Part shown: one piece after another, positions 43,429 through 52,824 of the stretch
How the letters are laid out: every line of letters begins with the position of its first letter
Position numbering within the stretch: the stretch's first letter is position 1
DNA from: Streptomyces poriferorum
GTDB lineage: Bacteria; Actinomycetota; Actinomycetes; Streptomycetales; Streptomycetaceae
DNA: 64,000 nucleotides
NCBI RefSeq assembly: GCF_019399235.1
Contig: NZ_JAELVH010000027.1
Location: 19,755-83,754 of the forward strand
Direction: 5' to 3'
Translations under genes and position numbers: made by a program
The notes under the pieces: model-generated
What the model saw: only the letters and a program-made list of their open reading frames with translations
What the model was told of the DNA's origin: nothing
Database searches by the model: none

Positions 43429-44334
43429 ATGTCTAACACGCAGCCAGCGGCGGTGGCCTCGGAGCGGGCCCACCTCAAGGCCCGTCGGGTGTCCTTCGCC
43501 TGGGACAGGACTCCCCTGCACTGGGTGCCGGGCGATCCGTTCACCACGCACACCATCAACGTGCTCCATCTGCTGCTCCCGGCCGGGGAACGCTGGTTCA
43601 TCCATGTCTACCGCCAGGTGCTCCCGTACATCCACGACGAGCAGCTGCGCCAGGACGTCATCGGGTTCATCGGCCAGGAGGCGATGCACTCCCAGGCCCA
43701 CGACGACGTGCTCCCGCACCTGAAGGACCTCGGCCTCGACCCGACCCCGTACACCGCCCAGGTCGACTGGCTCTTCGAGAAGCTGCTCGGCGACCGGACG
43801 CTGCCACCGGGCCGGGCGCGCAAGTGGTGGCTGATGGAGCGGGTCGCGACGATCGCGGCGATCGAGCACTACACGGCGTTCCTCGGCGACTGGATCCTGA
43901 ACGCCGACGAGCTGGACCGGCGCGGCGCCGATCCCACGATGCTGGATCTGCTGCGCTGGCACGGCGCCGAGGAGGTCGAGCACCGCTCGGTCGCCTTCGA
44001 CGTGTTCATGCATGTCGACGGCGGATACCGGCGGCGGGTACGGACCTGGGCGACGGCCTTCTCCGCGCTGCTCTTCCTCTGGCAGCGCGGCACCCGGTTC
44101 TTCATGGAGAACGATCCGAGCCTGCTGGACGGCAAGGCTTCCTTCGGCCGGTTCTACCGAAGCGGCCGACAGGGCACCCTGCCGAGCACCCCCTCGATGC
44201 TGCGGTCCATCCCGCGCTATCTGAGCCGTACGTACCACCCCTCGCAGGAGGGCAGCACGGCGCAGGCCGTCGACTATCTCGCCCATTCGCCCGCCGCGGT
44301 CGCGGCCGAGGCCCGTACGACGGAAGCCGGCTGA
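43429..44334 (+). CDS. PF10118-type protein with a ferritin-like diiron signature
   Basis: 301 aa, annotated in databases as 'metal-dependent hydrolase'. The ligand spacing of a ferritin-like diiron site is visible: Glu54 (GERWFIHVY), Glu84-x-x-His87 (GQEAMHSQAH), Glu137 or Glu146 (IAAIEHYTA), and Glu182-x-x-His185 (AEEVEHRSVAFD). That pattern suggests oxidase or oxygenase chemistry rather than hydrolysis. The reductase gene starts 4 bp after its stop, and a tetR gene follows, suggesting an operon. Start 43429 is chosen for the MSNTQPAA opening. Confidence 0.85.
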   Translation: MSNTQPAAVASERAHLKARRVSFAWDRTPLHWVPGDPFTTHTINVLHLLLPAGERWFIHVYRQVLPYIHDEQLRQDVIGFIGQEAMHSQAHDDVLPHLKDLGLDPTPYTAQVDWLFEKLLGDRTLPPGRARKWWLMERVATIAAIEHYTAFLGDWILNADELDRRGADPTMLDLLRWHGAEEVEHRSVAFDVFMHVDGGYRRRVRTWATAFSALLFLWQRGTRFFMENDPSLLDGKASFGRFYRSGRQGTLPSTPSMLRSIPRYLSRTYHPSQEGSTAQAVDYLAHSPAAVAAEARTTEAG

Positions 44335-44337
44335 TCC

Positions 44338-45420
44338 ATGCCCCTGCTCCTGCCCCGCCTGCGTACCGTCGCCGTGGTGGCCGGCGCCGCGCTGCTCGCC
44401 AAGCGGGCGATGCGCCGCCGCATCGAGAAGTCCCCGCTGTGGCCGCTGCCCGCGCTGGACGAGCCCGTGTCCGGCCGGGCGCAGCGCCGTTCCACCACCG
44501 GCCGGCGGCTGCTGGTCACCGAGCGGACCACCCCCGCGGACGGGGTCGTGCAGCTCCGGCTGGAGGGCCCGGACCTGCCGCCCTGGCAGCCCGGCGCCCA
44601 TCTGGACCTGGTGCTGCCGTCCGGGCTGGTCCGCCAGTACTCCCTGTGCGGCGACCCGGCCGACCGCGCCACGTACACCGTGGCGGCCCGGCTGGCCGAG
44701 GACGGCCGGGGCGGCTCGCGCGAGGTGCACGCCCTGCTCCACGAGGGCCGGGAGGTCGAGGTCCGGGGCCCGCGCAACCGCTTCCCGCTGGCCGACGCCC
44801 CCTCCTACGTCTTCGTCGCCGGCGGCATCGGCATCACACCGGTCCTGCCGATGGTGCGCGCGCTGGCCGCTTCGGGTGCCGACTGGCGGCTGCTGTACGG
44901 GGGACGCAGCCGGTCGACGATGCCGTTCCTGGCGGAGATCGAGAAGCTGGGCGCCGACGGCGACCGGGTCACGGTCGTCCCGCAGGACGAGGCGGGCCAC
45001 CCGGACATCGCGGCGGCCCTCGCGGACACGGCCGAGGGCACGGCGGTCCACTGCTGCGGTCCGGAGCCCTTGATGGACGCGGTCGCGGCCGCGCTCCCGC
45101 CGGGCCGCACCCTGCACCTGGAGCGGTTCTCCGCGCCGGGGGCGGACGCCGCGGGGTCGGAGCCGTTCGAGGTGGAGCTGCGCCGCTCGGGCCGCACCGT
45201 GCCGGTGGCGGCAGGCCAGTCGGTGCTCTCCGCCGTGCGTGCCGAGCTGCCGCACGTCACGTACTCCTGCGAGCAGGGCTTCTGCGGAACGTGCCAGCAG
45301 CGGGTCGTGGAGGGCGAGGTCGAGCACCGGGACGACCTGCTGACGGACGCGGAGCGGAGCGAGTCGATGCTGATCTGTGTGTCACGCTGCCGCGGCGGAC
45401 GGCTGGTACTGGACCTGTAG
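44338..45420 (+). CDS. Ferredoxin-type flavin/NAD reductase with C-terminal 2Fe-2S domain (PDR/VanB-like)
   Basis: 360 aa. A hydrophobic N-terminal segment (about 8-22) may anchor it. The FAD/FMN domain (about 55-150; LVRQYSLCGDPADRATYTVA), the NAD domain (about 155-265; VFVAGGIGITPVLPMVRAL, HCCGPEPLMDAV) and the plant-type ferredoxin domain (about 275-360) are in phthalate-dioxygenase-reductase order. Iron ligands are seen in SCEQGFCGTC and the later Cys in MLICVSRC. It starts 4 bp past the diiron-type gene, so it is its likely electron donor. Confidence 0.95.
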   Translation: MPLLLPRLRTVAVVAGAALLAKRAMRRRIEKSPLWPLPALDEPVSGRAQRRSTTGRRLLVTERTTPADGVVQLRLEGPDLPPWQPGAHLDLVLPSGLVRQYSLCGDPADRATYTVAARLAEDGRGGSREVHALLHEGREVEVRGPRNRFPLADAPSYVFVAGGIGITPVLPMVRALAASGADWRLLYGGRSRSTMPFLAEIEKLGADGDRVTVVPQDEAGHPDIAAALADTAEGTAVHCCGPEPLMDAVAAALPPGRTLHLERFSAPGADAAGSEPFEVELRRSGRTVPVAAGQSVLSAVRAELPHVTYSCEQGFCGTCQQRVVEGEVEHRDDLLTDAERSESMLICVSRCRGGRLVLDL

Positions 45421-45463
45421 GGCCTCTCGTTCGAAGACCGTGCCGGTCGGTACCCTGTTCTCC

Positions 45464-46186
45464 ATGACGACCGGGGTACGGCGCAGGATGGGCGTCGAGG
45501 AGCGCAGGCAGCAGCTGATCGGCGTCGCGCTGGAGTTGTTCAGTCACCGGTCCCCGGACGAGGTGTCGATCGACGAGATCGCCGCTGCCGCCGGGATCTC
45601 CCGGCCGCTGGTGTACCACTACTTCCCGGGCAAGCAGAGCCTGTACGAGGCGGCGTTGCGGCGGGCGGCGGACGAGTTGGCGGCCCGGTTCCTGGAGCCG
45701 CGCGAAGGGCCCTTGGGCGCACGGCTGTTGCGGGTCATGGGGCGGTTCTTCGACTTCGTCGACGACCACGGGCCCGGGTTCGCGGCCCTCATGCGGGGCG
45801 GCCCCGCGGTGGGTTCCTCGACTGCGAACGCGATGGTCGACGGGGTGCGCCAGGCGGCCTGCGAGCAGATCCTGGCCCACTTGGGCGTCGAGGAGCCGCC
45901 GGCCCGGCTGGAGCTGGTCGTCAGGTCCTGGGTCTCGCTCGCCGAGTCGACGGCCCTGATGTGGCTGGACGGACGGCGCATCCCGCGTGCGGAGCTGGAG
46001 TTGCAGCTGGTGCACGACTTCGCCGCGCTGGCCGCCGTGAGCGCGGCGTACAACGAGGAGATGGCCGGCGTCGTGCTGCGGGTCCTCGCGCAGGAGCCGG
46101 CGGACGGGCCGTTCGGAGAGCTGCTGGTGCGGCTCTCCTCGCTGGCGCCCGCCGTGCCGGCCGTGCCTCCGCAGCGGCTCCGGTAG
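45464..46186 (+). CDS. TetR-family transcriptional regulator
   Basis: 240 aa. The helix-turn-helix (about 12-60) reads RRQQLIGVALELFSHRSPDE and EIAAAAGISRPLVYHYFPGK, the TetR signature. The ligand domain is helical (about 70-225). The gene lies 43 bp after the reductase gene and probably regulates this cassette. No obvious palindrome marks an operator just upstream; ACAT-TGACAAC-ATGT (about 43419-43432) at the diiron gene start is only suggestive. Confidence 0.93.
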   Translation: MTTGVRRRMGVEERRQQLIGVALELFSHRSPDEVSIDEIAAAAGISRPLVYHYFPGKQSLYEAALRRAADELAARFLEPREGPLGARLLRVMGRFFDFVDDHGPGFAALMRGGPAVGSSTANAMVDGVRQAACEQILAHLGVEEPPARLELVVRSWVSLAESTALMWLDGRRIPRAELELQLVHDFAALAAVSAAYNEEMAGVVLRVLAQEPADGPFGELLVRLSSLAPAVPAVPPQRLR

Positions 46187-46190
46187 GACA

Positions 46191-46223
46191 GCGGCTGCGG
46201 CTGCGGCTGCGGCTGCGGCTGCG
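46191..46223. repeat. Hexanucleotide tandem repeat (CGGCTG)n
   Basis: Five full CGGCTG units plus CGG lie between the tetR stop and the stop of the convergent gene. Non-coding. Confidence 0.9.
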
Positions 46224-46231
46224 GGAGGACC

Positions 46232-46582
46232 TCAGATCTTGCGGTAGGAGGGGTCGAGGTCGCGGGTCTCGGCCGAGAGGTGGAGGGCCAGCCCTTCGGC
46301 CGGCCGGATGTGGGCGGCCAGCAGCTCCAGTACGGACTCCGTGAGCTGTGCCCGGATCTCGGGGGTGCGGCCGGGCAGCAGCGCGATGTCGATGTGCACG
46401 ATCGCGTCGCCGCTGGGCGCGTCCGCGACCACGGTCTCCTCGACCCGGCGGAAGCGGGTCTTGCAGGCGGCGATCTTCGTGGTGACCGTCTCGGCGATCA
46501 GCGGGTGCAGGGAGCCCGCGAAGCCTGAACGGTCGAAGGTGTCGTCGAGTTCGGCGGAGTAGTCGACGGTGATCTGGGGCAT
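46232..46582 (-). CDS. 5-carboxymethyl-2-hydroxymuconate isomerase (CHMI)-like tautomerase
   Basis: 116 aa. After Met, Pro2 (MPQITVDYS) could act as the tautomerase catalytic base. Later segments, HPLIAETVTTKIAACKTRFR, DAIVHIDIALLPGRTPEIRA and LHLSAETRDLDPSYRKI, match the CHMI family. In E. coli C this enzyme acts in homoprotocatechuate breakdown; no other such genes are nearby, so the role is unclear. The ATG at 46582 follows AGGAGC. Confidence 0.82.
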   Translation of the reverse strand: MPQITVDYSAELDDTFDRSGFAGSLHPLIAETVTTKIAACKTRFRRVEETVVADAPSGDAIVHIDIALLPGRTPEIRAQLTESVLELLAAHIRPAEGLALHLSAETRDLDPSYRKI

Positions 46583-46673
46583 GACGGGCTCCTGAGCGGG
46601 CGTGGGACGGTGGTCGGCCCCAGCCTTGCGCTCGCCGGGAGGGCGCACAAGCGGGAATCACTATGTGGGCGGT

Positions 46674-47195
46674 TCACCGAGGAGGGCGAGGGCCGGGCCC
46701 GGGGTCCGCGCCGGCTCCGAGGACGCCGACGCACTGCTCACCCCTGACACCCAGGGGCTGTCCGCTCGTGGCGAGGACGGTCAGCCCGGGAGAGGTCGTG
46801 AGGATCTCCCCGAGGAGGTGCGCACAGCCGGGGCGCACGTGTTCGCAGGAGTCCAGGACGAGCAGGAGGTGCATCTCGGCGAGCCCTTCGCACACCACCT
46901 CGACCAGCGCCTCGACGGGCCCCCGCCGTGTGCGGCCGCCCAGTCCGACCGCTTCACAGACGGTGGCGAGGAGCAGCTCGTCGTCATGGACCGGGGCGAG
47001 GTCGGCCCATCGGACGCCGTCGCGGTACAGGGACCGCACGCGCCCGGCCGCATGGATCGCCAGCAGGGTCCGGCCGGCTCCGCCGGTGCCGGTGAGGGTG
47101 GTCAGCCGGCCCGTGGCGAGGGCGTGTTCGATCCGGTCGAGTTCCGTCTCGAGTCCGGCGGGGCTCGTGGTCCCCTCGGGAATGCTGCTCGCCAT
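46674..47195 (-). pseudogene. NB-ARC ATPase fragment (truncated regulator)
   Basis: 173 aa. It matches the beginning of Streptomyces NB-ARC/LuxR-type regulators: ELDRIEHALATGRLTTLTGT, P-loop GTGGAGRTLLAIHAAG, WADLAPVHDDELLLATV, and Walker B MHLLLVLDSCEHV followed by LTVLATSGQPLGVRGE. Full-length relatives continue for hundreds of residues; here it ends soon after in a Pro/Arg-rich tail. The P-loop Lys is Arg (GRT in place of GKT). Both facts point to a degenerate or truncated gene, though the reading frame is open and it may still be made. Confidence 0.6.
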
Positions 47196-47221
47196 CGTCA
47201 CCGTCGCTGACCAGGTGGAGC

Positions 47222-47307
47222 GGCCGGTCCCGGCCCCCTGCGCCCCCGTACGGCACCGTCGGACGATCGGCGGCGGTGCCGTACGGGAGAAGGGGCCGGG
47301 ACCGGCC
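47222..47307. terminator. Long two-stage hairpin after pulA
   Basis: Outer arms GGCCGGTCCCGGCCCC (47222-47237) and its complement (47292-47307) enclose inner arms CCCGTACGGCACCG (47245-47258) and its complement (47274-47287). It sits 80 bp past the pulA stop in the direction of transcription. Confidence 0.8.
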
Positions 47308-47387
47308 GGGTGGAGTGGGAGGGCACGCCGGGAGTGGAGCGCTGAGGCACTGCCCGGCGGCTGCCCACACGGTAGACCCGATGCGGG

Positions 47388-50300
47388 TCAGCGCAGCGAG
47401 AACACCGCCACCGTGCGTCCCGGAACGGTGAAGCTTCCCGAACTCCTCTCGTATGCGGACCTCTTGACGGTAAGATCCGCGCCCGCCGCCTGGACGGGGT
47501 GCAGGGCGTAGTTCTTGCCCGCCAGAGAGGCGACCTTCTGGGTGGTGGCGCCGGGTGCCGCGTTGAGGACGACGACCAGCTTGCCGAGCCGCATGGTGAT
47601 CACGCCGGGCGTCTCGTCCTTGCCGGAGAGCGGGAAGGAGAGCGTGGACTGCACCTGTCCGGCGGTGGAGAGGTCGAAGTCCTTCTCCGTGGCACGGATG
47701 GTGAGGAGGTCCTGGTACGCGGACGAGGCACCGTTGATCTGTGCGCAGCCGGGGCTGATCGCCGCGTTGGCGAGCAGCGGCTTGGCGTAGGACCACTTGG
47801 CCCGGTTGTCCGCGGCGGGCGGCAGTCCGCGGCCGAAGCCGTTGCCCGCGCGGCAGTCCCAGTGCAGGGCGTTGAACCAGTCGCCGCTGTCGAAGGAGTT
47901 GCGGTCCAGCGACTTGGAGCGCAGCAGGTCCGTGCCGGCCTGGGAGAGCGAGGGGCCCTGGGAGAGGGTGGACGTCGCCATGGCGAGGACCTGCATACGG
48001 GCCCGGTCGGCTGCCGAGGTGCCCGCCGGGAGCTTGAAGGCGAGGGTGTCGTACAGCGTCTCGTTGTCGTGGGCGTCGGAGTAGGCGAGGGCGTCACCGG
48101 GGGCGGCGGCGTATCCGGCCGGGGCTCCGTTGTAGTCGACGCCCGAACCCTTGACCGTGGCGCCGGTGGTGTCGGTGAAGGTGTAGTCGGCGAGGCTGCC
48201 GGTGAGTCCGACCTTGATCAGGTCCTGGTAGTGGAGCAGCCGGGCCTTCTGCTCGGCCTCGGTGCCGTTGCTCGTGGAGGTGTTGGGGTCGGTGTAGAGG
48301 CCGGAGGCGAATCCCTGCACACCGGGGTCCTCGTCGAACGGGGAGCCGCCGCGCACTGCGTCGCGGGCCCGGTCGGAGAAGGTGGCGATGCCGGTGCCGG
48401 CCATGTTCTTCTGCGTGGCCTGGACGAAGCGGGCGTCGTCGGCGATCTCGCCGAAGTTCCAGCCCTCCCCGTAGAGGATGATCTTCTTGCCGTCGACGCC
48501 GTCCTCGGCCACGGTCAGCGCGTCGAGCGCCTTGCGGACGGCCAGGATGTTGGCCTTGGGGTGGTGGCCCATCAGGTCGAAGCGGAAGCCGTCGACCTTG
48601 TACTCCTTGGCCCAGGTCACGACCGAGTCGACGACGAGCTTGCCCATCATGGTGTTCTCGGGCGCGGTGTTGGCGCAGCAGGTGGAGGTGGCGACGGTGC
48701 CGTCCTCCAGGAGGCGCTGGTAGTAGCCGGGCACGATCCGGTCGAGGACGGACTTGTCGTCCTGGCCGGAGGCGACGGTGTGGTTGTAGACGACGTCCAT
48801 GACGGTCCGCAGACCGGCGCCGTTGAGGCCCTGCACCATCTGCCGGAACTCGACCGTGCGCTTGGTGCCGTCGGGGTCGGAGGCGTAGCTGCCCTCGGGG
48901 ACGGTGTAGTGCAGCGGGTCGTAGCCCCAGTTGAAGGCGTCCTTCGCGGCGGCCTTCGCCACGCAGGCCTGCTGCTCCTCGGAGTCGGGGGCGTAGACGG
49001 ACAGGTCGCAGGCCGGCTTCTGCTGGTCCTTCTTCTTCTCGGGGATGGTGCCGATGTCGAAGGCGGGCAGCAGGTGGACGTAGTTGGTGCCGGAGCCGGC
49101 GAGTTCCTTGAGGTGCTTCATCCCGTCGGAGCGGGTGTCGGTGAAGGCGAGGTACTCACCGGGGTGCTTGGAAGTGGGGTCCGCGATCGAGAAGTCGCGG
49201 ATCTGGAGTTCCTGGATCTGCGCGTCGCGCAGCGGTACGGCGGCAGGCTTGCGCAGTCCGCTCCAGCCCTTGGGCGCGAGCTTGCTGTCGTCGAGGTCGA
49301 CCACGAGGCTCCGGGCGGAGTCGGTGGTCAGGGCGGTGGAGTAGGGGTCGGTGACCTTGTTGGTGACGAGCTTCTGGACGGTGGGCGCCCAGACGTCCAC
49401 GGCGTAGCGGTAGGGCTTGCCGTTCCAGCTGCGATTCCCGGTGACGGACCAGACGCCGGTGCGGTCGTCGCGCCGCATCGGCACGGTCTTCCCGTCGAGT
49501 TCGAGGGAGACGGTGCGGGCGGTGGGTGCCCAGACGGACAGGGTGGGTGTGCCGTGCCGGAAGACCGGCCCGAGCGAGGCGCTGCTCGCCTTCGTCCCGT
49601 ACAGGTCGTCGAGCACGCCGGCGCTCTGGACTCCGGTGGCGGCGAGCAGGGCGCCGTTGGCGGCGCGCTGGGTGGCGATCAGCTGGCCGCGCAGGGCCTC
49701 GCGGACCCTGTCCCGGTCACGGGTGTCGATGGCGAAGGCGGGGTAGTCCTTGAGGTGCGGGTACTTCGCCTTCTGTGCGTCGGTCAGTGCGGACGGGCTG
49801 AGCCGCAGCCACTGGCCCTCGTCGGAGAGTGCGCCGTCGACGACGGAGATGCCGCCGCTCGATGCGTGGACGAGCTGCTGGCTGGTGGCCTCGGTGGCCT
49901 TCACCTTCCAGACGACGGTGTCGGAGTCGATCCACTGCGCCTCGGCCTTGGTGAGGTCGGGGGTGGGCACGCCGCCGGTCTGCGGGAGCAGGTAGCCGGC
50001 CGTGCCGCCGAGCATCCAGACCTCGTGGCCGTAGCTCGCGATGTCGAGCGACTGGTCGCTGGGCAGGTCCTTCTCGTCGCCGCGGTGCAGGATGTAGCTG
50101 AGCGAGGTGGCCCCGTCGGCGAGCGGGACCTCGAAGGTGACGCCGGAGGCGTCCTTCTTCACCGGCTGGAGAGGCTTGGACCAGTCGGTCGGTTCCTTGG
50201 CGCCGGTCCAGGTGTGCAGGCCCCAGCCGTCGTAGTCGCCGTCGGCGCGGTAGTAGTGCAGGACGGCCTTGGTGGTGTCCGGGGCGGGGTAGGCGCCGTC

Positions 50301-52712
50301 GGGGGCGGTGTCGGCCTGGCCGTCCTTGCCCTGTTCGATCCAGACCTGTCCGGTCTTCGCGAGGTCGACGGTGCGCTCGGGCCCCTCGGCCGTACCGGAC
50401 TTCTCGACGGTGTACGGGACCGAGGAGGCGCCCTCCGGCACCTTGATCCAGGCGAAGGCGCCGTAGGCGTCCCGCCCGGTGAAGGCGGCGGTGGTGTCGC
50501 CGGACCTGACCTGCCGTCCGTCGTAGTCGCCGTCCGCGCGCTTGTAGTGGACGACGGCGTAGTCGCGTTCGACGGCGACCGGCTTCGCCGGGGCGGGTGC
50601 CTGTCCGGCGGCCGACGCGGCGAGCGCGCTCGCGGTGCGGCCGGTGCGGTCGACGACGACGGCCTTGTAGCGCAGCGGTGTTCCGGCGGCCGTCCTGTCA
50701 CCGATGGTCTGGGTGACCTTGTACGGGGCGTGGTCGGCGGTGCCGAGGGTGGTCCACTTGCCGTTGCCGGTCTGGGCGGCGAAGACGACCCGGTTGAGGG
50801 AGCCGCCGTCGACGTCCGCGGTGAGCTCGACGGTGCCGGTGGCGCCGGCGGCCGGTGCCTTCAGCGTGATGGAGGGCTTGGCCGCGGGGGCGGTCAGCGT
50901 CTTCGTGGCGCGGAGCACGATGCTGGACAGCGCCGGGACGGTGACGGTGATCTTCTTGTCGGCGCCGCTGCGGACGGTGCCGGATCCGCCGTACAGCGTA
51001 CGGAAGTCCATGCCGGCGGACTCGGTGGACAGCTCGACTGTCTTCGCCGCGGTGCCGTTGTTCGTGGCGACGACGTACTCGTTGCCGCGCTCGGGGTCCG
51101 TACGGGAGAAGGCATAGACGGAGCCCTCGGCGTAGCGCTCGGTCTGGACGCCGTCGCGCAGCGCCGGGTTCTTCGCGGTCAGCTCGGAGAGCGCGGCGAT
51201 GGACCGGTAGAGCGGGTGCGTGGTGTCGTACGCGTCGGAGGCGTGCGTGCGGTCCGTGCCCAGCTCGTCGTCGTCGAGGTAGTCCGCGGTCTGCGAGGCG
51301 AACAGGGTCTGCCGGGCATCCTTGTCGCCGCCGGCGCCCGTGAAGCCCTGCTCGTCGCCGTAGTAGACGACGGGGTTGCCGCGGCTGAGGAACATCAGCT
51401 CGTTGGCGAGCTCGGCGCGCTTGACCAGCTCCGCGTCATCGGCCTTCGGGTTGTCCTGCTTCAGGAAGGTCCCGATCCGGCCCATGTCGTGGTTGCCGAG
51501 GAACTTCACCTGCTCGTAGGCGTTGGCCTTGTCGGTGGTGTACCGGTAGTCGTCGCCGAAGACGGCGGCGAGCTTCGAGGCCGGGGCGCCCTGCGAGGCG
51601 TACTGGCGGGCCGCTTCCTGGAAGGGGAAGTCGAGCGTCGCGTCGAGCCGCCCCTGGGTGACGTAGGGCGAGGTGATCGCGGTGTCGGCGGAGTAGACCT
51701 CGCCGAACATGAAGAAGTCCTTGCGGCCGTGCCGGGCCGCATAGGTGTCGAGCGCGGTCGCCCACTGGGTCCAGAAGTCCATGTCGACGTGCTTGACGGT
51801 GTCGATCCGGAAGCCGTCGATGTCGAAGTCGCGGACCCACTTCTCGTAGATCTTCTCCATGCCGGAGACGACCTCGGGCCGCTCGGTCCACAGGTCGTCG
51901 AGCCCGGAGAAGTCGCCGTACGTGGTGGACTCGCCGGCGTAGGTCGAGTCACCGCGGTTGTGGTACATCGTCGGGTCGTTGAGCCAGGACGGCGTCTTGC
52001 CGCCGGTGGTGACCGGCTTGTACGGGAAGGAGTCCGCGTCCGTCTTCGCCATGCCGGCGGCGTCGTCGAAGGGCCGGCCGTTCCGGTCGAGGTACGGGTA
52101 GGCGCCCTTGGGCTTGTAGCCGTAGGTCTTCTCGGCGTAGTCGACGGTGTCGGCGGTGTGGTTGGTGATGACGTCGAAGAAGACCTTCATGCCCTTGCGG
52201 TGGGCCTGTTCGATCAGCTTCGTCAGGTCGGCGTTGGTCCCGAAGTGCGGGTCGACCTGGGTGAAGTCGGTGATCCAGTAGCCGTGGTAGCCGGCCGACG
52301 CGTCCTTGCCGGTGCCCTGGACGGGGCGGTTCTTGAAGATCGGAGCGAGCCAGATGGCGGTGGTGCCGAGCCCCTTGATGTAGTCGAGGCGGCTGGTCAT
52401 CCCCTTGAGGTCGCCGCCCTGGTAGAACCCCTTGTCGGTGGGGTCGTACCCGGTCTCCAGCCGCGAGCCGGTCAGCCCGCCCCTGTCGTTGCCGGTGTCG
52501 CCGTTGGCGAAGCGGTCGGGCATGACGAAGTAGAACTGCTCGCGGGTCAGGTCCTGGCGCGCGGGCTGAGCCGCCAGCTCGGCGTCCGAGGGCGCGGCGG
52601 GCGGCCTGGCCGCGGCGGCGGGCAGCGCGGGCACGAGGGCCGCGCACAGGGCGGCCGCGACAACGGCGACGGCCGTTCTTCTCGCGGGCACGCGCGGGGA
52701 CGGACGTATCAC
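47388..52712 (-). CDS. pulA: Secreted bifunctional alpha-amylase / pullulanase
   Basis: 1774 aa with two GH13 enzymes in one chain. Signal peptide about 1-36. Amylase (about 50-600): DVITNHTAD (180), [11 protein letters not shown] with nucleophile Asp304, GEVY with Glu338, GNHD (about 406-409). Then a CBM-like linker and two PUD/CBM41 modules (about 715 and 817; [13 protein letters not shown] and [13 protein letters not shown]). Pullulanase (about 1000-1774): FNWGYDP, DVVYNHT (about 1304), [10 protein letters not shown] (about 1375), YGEGWNF (about 1413), SDAHDNE (about 1544). It would cleave alpha-1,4 and alpha-1,6 bonds of starch. GTG start after GAGGAGAG. The architecture resembles S. coelicolor SCO2226 (recalled). 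Confidence 0.95.
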   Translation of the reverse strand: MIRPSPRVPARRTAVAVVAAALCAALVPALPAAAARPPAAPSDAELAAQPARQDLTREQFYFVMPDRFANGDTGNDRGGLTGSRLETGYDPTDKGFYQGGDLKGMTSRLDYIKGLGTTAIWLAPIFKNRPVQGTGKDASAGYHGYWITDFTQVDPHFGTNADLTKLIEQAHRKGMKVFFDVITNHTADTVDYAEKTYGYKPKGAYPYLDRNGRPFDDAAGMAKTDADSFPYKPVTTGGKTPSWLNDPTMYHNRGDSTYAGESTTYGDFSGLDDLWTERPEVVSGMEKIYEKWVRDFDIDGFRIDTVKHVDMDFWTQWATALDTYAARHGRKDFFMFGEVYSADTAITSPYVTQGRLDATLDFPFQEAARQYASQGAPASKLAAVFGDDYRYTTDKANAYEQVKFLGNHDMGRIGTFLKQDNPKADDAELVKRAELANELMFLSRGNPVVYYGDEQGFTGAGGDKDARQTLFASQTADYLDDDELGTDRTHASDAYDTTHPLYRSIAALSELTAKNPALRDGVQTERYAEGSVYAFSRTDPERGNEYVVATNNGTAAKTVELSTESAGMDFRTLYGGSGTVRSGADKKITVTVPALSSIVLRATKTLTAPAAKPSITLKAPAAGATGTVELTADVDGGSLNRVVFAAQTGNGKWTTLGTADHAPYKVTQTIGDRTAAGTPLRYKAVVVDRTGRTASALAASAAGQAPAPAKPVAVERDYAVVHYKRADGDYDGRQVRSGDTTAAFTGRDAYGAFAWIKVPEGASSVPYTVEKSGTAEGPERTVDLAKTGQVWIEQGKDGQADTAPDGAYPAPDTTKAVLHYYRADGDYDGWGLHTWTGAKEPTDWSKPLQPVKKDASGVTFEVPLADGATSLSYILHRGDEKDLPSDQSLDIASYGHEVWMLGGTAGYLLPQTGGVPTPDLTKAEAQWIDSDTVVWKVKATEATSQQLVHASSGGISVVDGALSDEGQWLRLSPSALTDAQKAKYPHLKDYPAFAIDTRDRDRVREALRGQLIATQRAANGALLAATGVQSAGVLDDLYGTKASSASLGPVFRHGTPTLSVWAPTARTVSLELDGKTVPMRRDDRTGVWSVTGNRSWNGKPYRYAVDVWAPTVQKLVTNKVTDPYSTALTTDSARSLVVDLDDSKLAPKGWSGLRKPAAVPLRDAQIQELQIRDFSIADPTSKHPGEYLAFTDTRSDGMKHLKELAGSGTNYVHLLPAFDIGTIPEKKKDQQKPACDLSVYAPDSEEQQACVAKAAAKDAFNWGYDPLHYTVPEGSYASDPDGTKRTVEFRQMVQGLNGAGLRTVMDVVYNHTVASGQDDKSVLDRIVPGYYQRLLEDGTVATSTCCANTAPENTMMGKLVVDSVVTWAKEYKVDGFRFDLMGHHPKANILAVRKALDALTVAEDGVDGKKIILYGEGWNFGEIADDARFVQATQKNMAGTGIATFSDRARDAVRGGSPFDEDPGVQGFASGLYTDPNTSTSNGTEAEQKARLLHYQDLIKVGLTGSLADYTFTDTTGATVKGSGVDYNGAPAGYAAAPGDALAYSDAHDNETLYDTLAFKLPAGTSAADRARMQVLAMATSTLSQGPSLSQAGTDLLRSKSLDRNSFDSGDWFNALHWDCRAGNGFGRGLPPAADNRAKWSYAKPLLANAAISPGCAQINGASSAYQDLLTIRATEKDFDLSTAGQVQSTLSFPLSGKDETPGVITMRLGKLVVVLNAAPGATTQKVASLAGKNYALHPVQAAGADLTVKRSAYERSSGSFTVPGRTVAVFSLR

Positions 52713-52747
52713 TCGGGCTCTCCTCGAAGGGGTGTACGGGTATGGGG

Positions 52748-52775
52748 CCGGACGGGCGGGATTCAGCCCGTCCGG
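52748..52775. terminator. Hairpin/repeat between the amylase and pulA genes
   Basis: CCGGACGGGC (52748-52757) pairs with GCCCGTCCGG (52766-52775). The right part belongs to the recurrent intergenic repeat (GCCCGTCCGGCGATTGAGG, 52766-52784) also seen near 10.8 kb. Confidence 0.6.
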
Positions 52776-52824
52776 CGATTGAGGACACGGCGCGGCCGGA
52801 GACCGCGCCGCTCACGGAGAGACC

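Noticed and set aside
46191..46223. Phase-variable coding repeat
   Set aside because: The CGGCTG repeat lies between two stop codons and outside any gene, so it cannot shift a reading frame.
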